Below are positions 54,143-59,367 of a stretch of DNA of 59,367 nt, in pieces. Made by a program: the position numbers and the translations under genes. The notes under the pieces were generated by a model, which ran no database searches, was not told the DNA's origin, and was given only the letters and a program-made list of their open reading frames with translations. Source of the DNA: Guptibacillus hwajinpoensis. Lineage in GTDB: Bacteria > Bacillota > Bacilli > Bacillales > Guptibacillaceae. The stretch lies in NCBI RefSeq assembly GCF_005144865.1, contig NZ_SWFM01000010.1, positions 1-59,367 of the forward strand, written 5' to 3'. Position 1 is the first letter of the stretch. Every line of letters starts with the position of its first letter.

Positions 54143-54580
54143 ATGGACAACGTTATTACTGTCTTTAAAGAACGCCAGCGTCATAAGCGCCTTGAATTCG
54201 AGCGGAGAATACTAATTGAAATATCACTTAAAGATTTATCAGATAATATTACAGAAATGTTTTCTCCTTTCTTCTCTGATGCGATTCTGTATAAAGGCGA
54301 TGTTGAGAATGTTTGTATGGACATTGCAATCGAAGCCTATTTATTAGGAGCAGAGTATAGTAAATTCTCATGCAATGGAGAATCAATGGAAGCGGTGCAC
54401 CGACGTTGTTTTAAACTTGAAAAAGCCCTTATTGATGCTTTGTTCGATTATTGGCTCTTCTGGAAGACTTCTGTTGGGTATGAAGAATCCCTTCACCTAA
54501 CTTGTGATGTGTTTGTTTCGAACTGGTGGAAAGCAGGGTGTGAAAAAGGAATCATGAGACGTCGTCTTCGTCTTCAATAA
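54143..54580 (+). CDS. YbaK-like protein of unknown function (DUF2521 type)
   Basis: A 145-residue soluble protein found before cwlD in Bacillus (B. subtilis YbaK). The IAIEAYLLGAEYSKFSCNGES segment and the C-terminal FVSNWWKAG match the family as I recall it. No signal peptide or membrane span is seen. I start at ATG 54143, eight bases after GAGAGGA. An ATG at 54134 lies inside that site. The function is unknown. Linkage to cwlD suggests sporulation-time expression, which is inference. Confidence 0.85.
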   Translation: MDNVITVFKERQRHKRLEFERRILIEISLKDLSDNITEMFSPFFSDAILYKGDVENVCMDIAIEAYLLGAEYSKFSCNGESMEAVHRRCFKLEKALIDALFDYWLFWKTSVGYEESLHLTCDVFVSNWWKAGCEKGIMRRRLRLQ

Positions 54581-54658
54581 ACGATCAGGTTCCAAGACTA
54601 TTTCCCTCACTTGTCCCATATAGATACTATAGGACACAGAATAGAGGGCGGTGTTGCT

Positions 54659-55372
54659 ATGAAAAAGTGGTCAAAGCGATTGGGCGTTGCGTCTGGAGTA
54701 CTTGTGCTGTTATTTATTATTAATTACAAATTTGCCATTGATTCTTCCTGGGATGCCTGGCATCTTCCCTTATCCGGGCAAATTATTGTGATTGATCCAG
54801 GTCATGGTGGTCCGGATGGAGGTGCAGTAGGTAACAATGTAGTAGAGAAGGATATTGCTTTAAAGGTATCACTTAAATTGCGTGATTACCTTCAAGAAGC
54901 AGGGGCACTTGTTATCATGACTCGTGAGACTGATACTGACTTAGCATCAGAAAATACGAAGGGTCTTAGCAATCGTAAATCCGAAGATCTAAGAGAACGT
55001 GTTAGACTTGTTAATGATTCAAGTAATGATTTGTTTATCAGCATTCACTTGAATGCCATACCTTCATCAAAGTGGAGCGGTGCCCAAACGTTTTATAATC
55101 CAACAAATGAACAGAGCCAAGCATTATCGCGGTTCATACAATCTGAGATCAAACGAAACCTTGAGAATACTAATCGTCTTGCAAAGAATTTGGATAGTGT
55201 CTATTTATTGAAGCAAGCGGAAATTCCGGGGGCGCTTGTAGAAGTAGGGTTTCTCTCAAATCCCACGGAGCGTGAGTTATTAAATACAGAAGCATATCAG
55301 AATAAAATAGCCGCTTCCATATACCAGGGAATTATTCGCTATTCCACTAACGAACCAGTGCCTGAAGAATAG
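54659..55372 (+). CDS. cwlD: N-acetylmuramoyl-L-alanine amidase CwlD (spore cortex)
   Basis: A 237-residue amidase, exact B. subtilis length. A membrane anchor or uncleaved signal is at 8-26. The Amidase_3 domain has zinc/catalytic residues in DPGHGGPDGG (H49), E63, SIHLNAI and EVGFLSN. With PdaA it makes muramic delta-lactam in spore cortex, needed for germination lytic enzymes. I start at ATG 54659 after AGAGGGCGGTG. An in-frame ATG at 54611 lacks a site. Confidence 0.95.
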   Translation: MKKWSKRLGVASGVLVLLFIINYKFAIDSSWDAWHLPLSGQIIVIDPGHGGPDGGAVGNNVVEKDIALKVSLKLRDYLQEAGALVIMTRETDTDLASENTKGLSNRKSEDLRERVRLVNDSSNDLFISIHLNAIPSSKWSGAQTFYNPTNEQSQALSRFIQSEIKRNLENTNRLAKNLDSVYLLKQAEIPGALVEVGFLSNPTERELLNTEAYQNKIAASIYQGIIRYSTNEPVPEE

Positions 55373-55385
55373 GCACTGGTTTTAG
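55353..55385 (+). terminator. Terminator overlapping the end of cwlD
   Basis: A perfect 11-bp hairpin AACCAGTGCCT / AGGCACTGGTT begins inside the cwlD coding end and includes its stop codon (TAG). It is followed by only TTTT then AGC, so efficiency may be moderate. Confidence 0.75.
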
Positions 55386-55421
55386 CTTACTAATCAATAA
55401 AACATCCAATAAACAGGAGAG

Positions 55422-55450
55422 TCAAAGTTATCTGAATGATGTGTTATACT
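55422..55450 (+). promoter_or_regulatory. Possible salA promoter
   Basis: An extended -10 TGT-TATACT (55442-55450) is good, but the -35 (TCAAAG, 55422-55427) is poor. The spacing is 17 bp. It lies between the cwlD terminator and salA. Confidence 0.5.
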
Positions 55451-55486
55451 AACAATGTAATCGAATTCAGAGAAGGTGGTGCCTCC

Positions 55487-56518
55487 ATGTTAACGAAAGA
55501 TCAGGTCGTTGAATTATTACAAAAAGTGCAAGATCCTATTATACATAAAAGTATCACCATTCGTGATGTGAAGACAAAGGAAGGCTATGTTAGTGTAAAA
55601 GCTGCCCTTGCACAAACAGAATCTGCTGAGCAGATGAAAGTACAACAGGAAATCGTAAATATCTTGAAGGGTGCTGGAGCGGAATCAGTAGGGCTACGGT
55701 TTGAACAGCTTGCTGATGAAGAGCTTCCCCAAGGGACTTCAGCGAATCCTAATCTACCGCCATTGTTATCACCAGAGAGCAAGACGCAGTTTATTGCCGT
55801 TGCGAGTGGTAAAGGTGGAGTAGGAAAATCTACTGTAACAGTAAACTTAGCAACTTCGCTTGCTCGATTAGGTAAAAAAGTTGGCATAATTGATGCTGAC
55901 ATTTATGGATTTAGTGTTCCAGATATGATGGGGATTGAAAGTAGACCGAAAGTGGTAGATGGTAAAATCTATCCTGTTGAACGTTTTGATGTAAAAGTTA
56001 TGTCTATGGCATTTTTTGTAGAAGATAACGCTCCAGTAATCTGGCGTGGTCCAATGCTTGGGAAAATGCTTAACAACTTCTTCAGTGAAGTTGACTGGGG
56101 TGAGTTAGATTACTTGCTGCTTGACCTCCCACCAGGAACAGGGGACGTAGCGCTTGATGTCCACACAATGCTTCCGGCATCGAAGGAGATCATTGTCACT
56201 ACTCCACATGCAACTGCTGCTTTCGTAGCAGCACGGGCAGGCGCTATGGCATTGAAAACTAAGCATGAAGTGCTTGGAGTAGTGGAGAATATGGCTTATT
56301 TTGAAAGTAAGGTAACTGGTGAAAAGGAATATGTTTTCGGTCAGGGTGGCGGAGAAAAACTTGCCTCTGAACTATCTACCGAGATTCTAGGGAAGTTGCC
56401 ACTTGGACAACCTGATTTCAATGACGAGGAGTTTGCTCCTTCCGTTTACCAGGCTGATCATCCGATTGGTAAGCAATATTTAGATATAGCGAAAGAAGTT
56501 ATTGCGAAAACAGAATAA
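55487..56518 (+). CDS. salA: Mrp/NBP35-type ATPase SalA
   Basis: A 343-residue P-loop ATPase with an N-terminal DUF59/MIP18-like domain (1-90) and an ATPase domain with GKGGVGKST (108-116). In B. subtilis SalA is a ParA/Mrp family regulator of protease genes. Related Mrp proteins carry Fe-S clusters. I start at ATG 55487 after GAAGGTGG. An in-frame ATG at 55436 would include the promoter region. The Cxx C cluster motif of typical Mrp is not seen near the C terminus. Confidence 0.9.
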   Translation: MLTKDQVVELLQKVQDPIIHKSITIRDVKTKEGYVSVKAALAQTESAEQMKVQQEIVNILKGAGAESVGLRFEQLADEELPQGTSANPNLPPLLSPESKTQFIAVASGKGGVGKSTVTVNLATSLARLGKKVGIIDADIYGFSVPDMMGIESRPKVVDGKIYPVERFDVKVMSMAFFVEDNAPVIWRGPMLGKMLNNFFSEVDWGELDYLLLDLPPGTGDVALDVHTMLPASKEIIVTTPHATAAFVAARAGAMALKTKHEVLGVVENMAYFESKVTGEKEYVFGQGGGEKLASELSTEILGKLPLGQPDFNDEEFAPSVYQADHPIGKQYLDIAKEVIAKTE

Positions 56519-56522
56519 CAAG

Positions 56523-56554
56523 AAAGGACGCTCCACTTGGAGTGTCCTTTTTTC
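56523..56554 (+). terminator. Terminator after salA
   Basis: The stem AAAGGACGCTCC / GGAGTGTCCTTT, with one G-T pair, is followed by TTTTTTC. It lies between the convergent salA and gerD and may act on both strands, better for salA. Confidence 0.85.
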
Positions 56555-56565
56555 ATTAGGTGTGA

Positions 56566-57195
56566 TCACTGTTGATTGTCTGAACCACTGTCCTGCTCAT
56601 CCCCAGATTTTTCACTCGATTTCTGTTCTCCATTACCTTCAGTTGCTTTTAATTGCTCTGAAGTGATTTTGGTTAACATCTGCTGAATTTTAGCCTGGAA
56701 TAACGGACTCTCGAATGTTTCAGAGATTAGATCCTTGATTTGCTTTCTGGATTGCTTACTTTCTAATAGCTGCAAGTATTGTTTCTCCATCTCAGGATCC
56801 TGCATCAAATCCATCATTTTTTCTTGATACTCTGGATCGTCCATAAGTGCTTTAAACAGTTTTTCATTTTCGCCTTGAATGTTTTTCGCAAAGTTCTCAA
56901 CGAAAGCTGGATCTTTCAGCATTTCTTGCCAATACTTCTTGCCTTCTTCAGTTGTAAGGACTTTCTGTATGGTTTCTTTCACAAAAGGTTCTTCCATCAC
57001 AAGCTGTTGTTTTAATTTCTCATCTGACATGATTTCCTGAATGGCTTTTTTGCCTTCATCTGTTTTTAGCAGATCGACTAGCATTTTCTTCGTTTCATCA
57101 TAATTAGCCTGAGAGCCTTCAGCGGATCCTGTGGCACAACCGGCAATAAGAAGAAAAGCTAATCCAAGAGCAAGCAGTTTGAATCGCTGACTCAT
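56566..57195 (-). CDS. gerD: Spore germination lipoprotein GerD
   Basis: A 209-residue protein. The signal peptide ends in lipobox LIAG-C20, so it is lipid-anchored. The rest is helical and rich in K/E/Q/M, with a low-complexity hydrophilic C-terminal tail. GerD forms the germinosome scaffold of the spore inner membrane and is needed for nutrient germination. I start at the ATG whose last base is 57195, nine bases after AAGGAG. An ATG at 57216 lies before that site. The tail is longer than in B. subtilis. Confidence 0.93.
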   Translation of the reverse strand: MSQRFKLLALGLAFLLIAGCATGSAEGSQANYDETKKMLVDLLKTDEGKKAIQEIMSDEKLKQQLVMEEPFVKETIQKVLTTEEGKKYWQEMLKDPAFVENFAKNIQGENEKLFKALMDDPEYQEKMMDLMQDPEMEKQYLQLLESKQSRKQIKDLISETFESPLFQAKIQQMLTKITSEQLKATEGNGEQKSSEKSGDEQDSGSDNQQ

Positions 57196-57344
57196 ATGCT
57201 CATGCTCCTTTCTCATATTCTTATCCTTAATATTAGGCGAAACTGTGAATTTATACCCGGAGAATAAAGGAAGGGTGGCATTTTAAAAGTGGCATTGGTA
57301 CAATTCAACAGAGAAGCATCATAAACATTCACGGGGGTTTGATT

Positions 57345-57947
57345 GTGAAAACGAGAAATCTTGTTTACTTATTCTTTTCAACCCTTCTGATTGGATCAAC
57401 AGCAGGAATGATTACAGGTATTGTCTTAGACTGGTCGCAATATTGGACTGATCTAAAAAACGGTGAATTTATTTCATTCCTGATAGTCATGCTCTGGTTA
57501 CTAGGAGTATCCAGTATCTTCAGCTTGATCAGTCAGATGGGATTTTTCGCATATTTAACCATACATCGGTTTGGACTTGGTATTTTTAAGTCGGTTAGAT
57601 TATGGAATACTATACAAGCCGTCCTTATCGCAGTTGCGTTGTTCGACTTAGTATATTTCCGCTATGCCGTTTTTGCGGAAGCGGGAGAAAGTGTTGTAAG
57701 CTACGTACTTGTTGCTCTATTTCTTCTTGTGGTAGGTGTTACAGTAGCTTATATCAAACAAAAAGAAACGAACAAGCAGGCCTTTATACCGGCTCTCTTC
57801 TTTATTGTCGTTGTAACCACGCTTGAATGGATTCCTGGGTTACAGAGTAATGATCCTAAATGGCTATGGCTTATTTTAATACCACTTCTCGTCAGTAATG
57901 TATGGCAATTGCTAACACTTCATCGTCTGATAGGAAAAGAAGCATAA
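57345..57947 (+). CDS. kbaA: KinB-signalling pathway activation protein KbaA
   Basis: A 200-residue membrane protein with about six hydrophobic helices and the conserved SLISQMGFFAYLTIHRFGLG segment. In B. subtilis KbaA is needed for activation of the sporulation kinase KinB. I start at GTG 57345, seven bases after GGGGG. A TTG at 57339 is too close to that site. It is flanked by gerD (divergent) and pdaB (convergent). Confidence 0.93.
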   Translation: MKTRNLVYLFFSTLLIGSTAGMITGIVLDWSQYWTDLKNGEFISFLIVMLWLLGVSSIFSLISQMGFFAYLTIHRFGLGIFKSVRLWNTIQAVLIAVALFDLVYFRYAVFAEAGESVVSYVLVALFLLVVGVTVAYIKQKETNKQAFIPALFFIVVVTTLEWIPGLQSNDPKWLWLILIPLLVSNVWQLLTLHRLIGKEA

Positions 57948-57950
57948 ACA

Positions 57951-57985
57951 AAAGCAGCTCTGCACATAGCAGGGCTGCTTATTTA
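57951..57985. terminator. Terminator between convergent kbaA and pdaB
   Basis: The stem AAGCAGCTCTGC / GCAGGGCTGCTT with loop ACATA lies between the two stops and includes the last bases of pdaB. T-rich sequence follows on the minus side (TTTTGTTT), so it probably serves both genes. Confidence 0.8.
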
Positions 57986-58737
57986 ATTTCTTTACTTTTG
58001 ATATCTGCATTTGATACAAGTTCGCTTACTGTATAGAAAGTATAACCTTTCTTCTTCAAAGTCGAGATGATGTTTGGAATCGCATCAGCCGTTTGCTTAG
58101 CTGAGTCAGAAGCATGCAAGAGAATAATATCACCAGGATCTGCACCGCTTGCAACATTTTCTACTATGGTTTCCATACCAGGGTTTCTCCAATCTTCTGA
58201 ATCGAGACTCCAATGAATAACCGTGTAGTTCATTTTATCTGACAGAGTGAGAACCCTTTTATCAAAATTGCCATTTGGTGGTCTGAGAAGTTCTGGTTGA
58301 GTACCAGCTACTTTTTTAATCGCTTCATGGGAGCGTATAATGTCTTTTCGTATTTCTTCATTTTCCATCGTCGTGTAATTTTCGTATTTATATCCCAGGT
58401 TTCCTATTTCATGACCATCTTTTACAATTTGCTCAACGATTTCGGGGTGTCGTTCAGCCCAAGCTCCTGAAATGAAAAAAGAAGCCTTTACTTTGTTCTT
58501 TTTTAATTGGTCAAGAATAGGGATGGCTTTTGTTTCTCCCCAGCTAATATCGAACGTTAGTGCAATTCGTTTATCTTTGCTCTTTACTTGATCAATGGCG
58601 AGCGGTACGTCATTCGAAGTGAAGACAGCTAGCTCGCCACCTTCTGTAAATAAAATAATGGCAGTGAAAAAAGCAGCAACTACAATAATAAGTCCCTGTT
58701 TTATACGCTTTCCATTCCAAATCCAGAAAAAATTCAT
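57979..58737 (-). CDS. pdaB: Polysaccharide deacetylase PdaB (spore)
   Basis: A 252-residue membrane-anchored (hydrophobic helix about 14-34) NodB-family protein. The motif ALTFDISWG replaces the usual TFDDG, as in B. subtilis PdaB, and SGAWAERHPEIV, RPPNGNF and HASDSA follow. PdaB is needed to maintain spores after late stages. Enzyme activity is not certain. I start at the ATG whose last base is 58737 (MNFFWIW), after AAGGGGGTG. An ATG at 58740 and one at 58758 are alternatives. Confidence 0.93.
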   Translation of the reverse strand: MNFFWIWNGKRIKQGLIIVVAAFFTAIILFTEGGELAVFTSNDVPLAIDQVKSKDKRIALTFDISWGETKAIPILDQLKKNKVKASFFISGAWAERHPEIVEQIVKDGHEIGNLGYKYENYTTMENEEIRKDIIRSHEAIKKVAGTQPELLRPPNGNFDKRVLTLSDKMNYTVIHWSLDSEDWRNPGMETIVENVASGADPGDIILLHASDSAKQTADAIPNIISTLKKKGYTFYTVSELVSNADIKSKEIK

Positions 58738-58856
58738 CATGCACCCCCTTTGTCCCATTCATATGCGAACAGTTTCATAACTATGTACAAAGTGTTTCCT
58801 TCACACATATTTAGGTAAAGGTTAGGCGATACTGGTTTGAGGAAGGAGGAGATAAA

Positions 58857-59081
58857 GTGATAGGGCTACTAGTTAACAATAAAGAAATGAAAGAGATCGA
58901 GTATTTACTTAAGCGGGAGATGGAGGAACTTCTCTTGGATTTGGATAATAGTCGCATTGATGGGCTTATTAAACGAGCTATGGAGGAGCGGTATCAGATT
59001 CTGCTCGGAATCTATAAAAGAACTGCTACAAAGGCTGAAGTTTTAAAGTATATGCGCATTTTAAAAAAAGGTACAAATTAA
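58857..59081 (+). CDS. Small hypothetical protein before the second rRNA operon
   Basis: A 74-residue protein predicted to be soluble and mostly helical, with an acidic stretch (EMEELLLDLDNSRIDG) and a basic C terminus. It starts at GTG after a strong GGAAGGAGGAG site. Similar short proteins occur at this place in other bacilli in my memory, but I do not recognise a named function. No membrane span, signal or metal motif is seen. It lies between pdaB and the rRNA promoters. Confidence 0.75.
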   Translation: MIGLLVNNKEMKEIEYLLKREMEELLLDLDNSRIDGLIKRAMEERYQILLGIYKRTATKAEVLKYMRILKKGTN

Positions 59082-59094
59082 TTTCAAAAACCCC

Positions 59095-59123
59095 TTGCTA
59101 ATTACTTAAACAACCTGTATATT
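59095..59123 (+). promoter_or_regulatory. rRNA operon promoter P1
   Basis: TTGCTA (59095-59100), a 17-bp spacer and TATATT (59118-59123) match sigma-A and lie about 205 bases upstream of the 16S gene. Tandem promoters are usual for Bacillus rrn operons. Confidence 0.7.
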
Positions 59124-59177
59124 TATATAGGTCGCCGATACGAAACGGTTGACGCAAAAAAAGAATTAAAAAAGTTG

Positions 59178-59207
59178 TTGACTCCAACTGAGTTAATGTG
59201 GTACATT
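59178..59207 (+). promoter_or_regulatory. rRNA operon promoter P2
   Basis: TTGACT (59178-59183) and an extended -10 TGG-TACATT (59199-59207) are separated by 18 bp. AT-rich sequence with several A tracts upstream (59155-59175) could serve as an UP element. Confidence 0.75.
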
Positions 59208-59219
59208 AATAAAGTCGCT

Positions 59220-59327
59220 GAAAACGACATCGAAAGAAACAAATCGATCTTTGAAAACTGAACGAAACGCCATGTAAGTAGTTGTTTCTACGGAAACAAA
59301 ACATTGTTTTAAAAGCTAGATTAAGCT
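59220..59327 (+). promoter_or_regulatory. rRNA operon leader
   Basis: The leader contains TCTTTGAAAACTGAAC (59250-59265), typical of Bacillus rrn leaders with boxA-like antitermination signals. A hairpin TTGTTT..AAACAA (about 59282-59299) and an AAAGCT/AGCTTT pairing (59312-59329) follow, the latter part of the 16S processing region. Confidence 0.65.
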
Positions 59328-59367
59328 TTCTATCGGAGAGTTTGATCCTGGCTCAGGACGAACGCTG
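59328..59367 (+). rRNA. 16S ribosomal RNA, 5' end (partial)
   Basis: The sequence TATCGGAGAGTTTGATCCTG is the universal 5' region of bacterial 16S rRNA. The gene continues beyond the window. Orientation is the same as the left rRNA operon. Confidence 0.97.

Noticed and set aside
57228..57260. Possible sigma-G promoter for gerD on the minus strand (GTATA and CCTAATA)
   Set aside because: The spacing is only 14 bp, too short for sigma-G, although such a promoter is expected biologically.
59149..59177. TTGACG at 59149 as a third rRNA promoter
   Set aside because: No -10 box is present at a 16-18 bp distance.

Overview
The window is the core information-processing and stress/sporulation-linked segment of a low-GC, endospore-forming Bacillaceae chromosome. 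The evidence is the gene order (ctsR to clpC, radA-disA, ispDF, gltX-cysES, sigH, secE-nusG, rpl/rpoBC, str, S10-spc-alpha, ecf-truA, rplM-rpsI, then cwlD, salA, gerD, kbaA, pdaB). Other support comes from near-canonical Bacillus protein lengths, AGGAGG-type ribosome binding sites, frequent TTG/GTG starts, and sporulation genes. It is not the B. subtilis group at close range (many substitutions), and I cannot name the genus from sequence alone. No phage, transposon, CRISPR array or tRNA gene was found.

Layout. The left end is the tail of an rRNA operon (23S end, 5S, terminator), followed by a truncated 5S copy with its own terminator and an AT-rich spacer. A CtsR-controlled promoter then drives ctsR-mcsA-mcsB-clpC (protein quality control by the McsB arginine kinase and ClpCP). 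A terminator separates these from radA-disA (recombination, c-di-AMP), the PIN/TRAM protein, ispD-ispF (isoprenoid precursors) and gltX. A cysteine T-box controls cysE-cysS-mrnC-rlmB-rae1. sigH, rpmG-secE-nusG, rplKA, rplJL, rsmC and rpoBC follow, each block with a recognisable sigma-A promoter, and several with ribosomal-protein leader RNAs.

The str operon (ybxF-rpsL-rpsG-fusA-tuf) is followed by the long S10-spc-alpha superoperon (rpsJ to rplQ, including secY, adk, map, infA and rpoA), driven by two tandem promoters. After a cluster of terminators comes ecfA1-ecfA2-ecfT-truA (vitamin ECF transporter module and tRNA pseudouridine synthase), then rplM-rpsI. The right part holds a ybaK-like gene, cwlD and pdaB (spore cortex), salA (Mrp-type ATPase), gerD (germination lipoprotein) and kbaA (KinB activation), a small conserved-looking protein gene, and the promoters, leader and first about 40 bases of a second rRNA operon in the same orientation.

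Almost every coding gene is a well known family, and I found no undescribed multi-gene system. The most interesting material is at RNA/DNA level: the truncated 5S-terminator duplication; nested inverted repeats enclosing the str promoter; a hairpin between the nusG Shine-Dalgarno and its start; paired L1-site-like leaders; a rpoB leader attenuator candidate; hairpins before tuf and rpoA; and a terminator cluster after rplQ. All structures were folded by eye and need computation.
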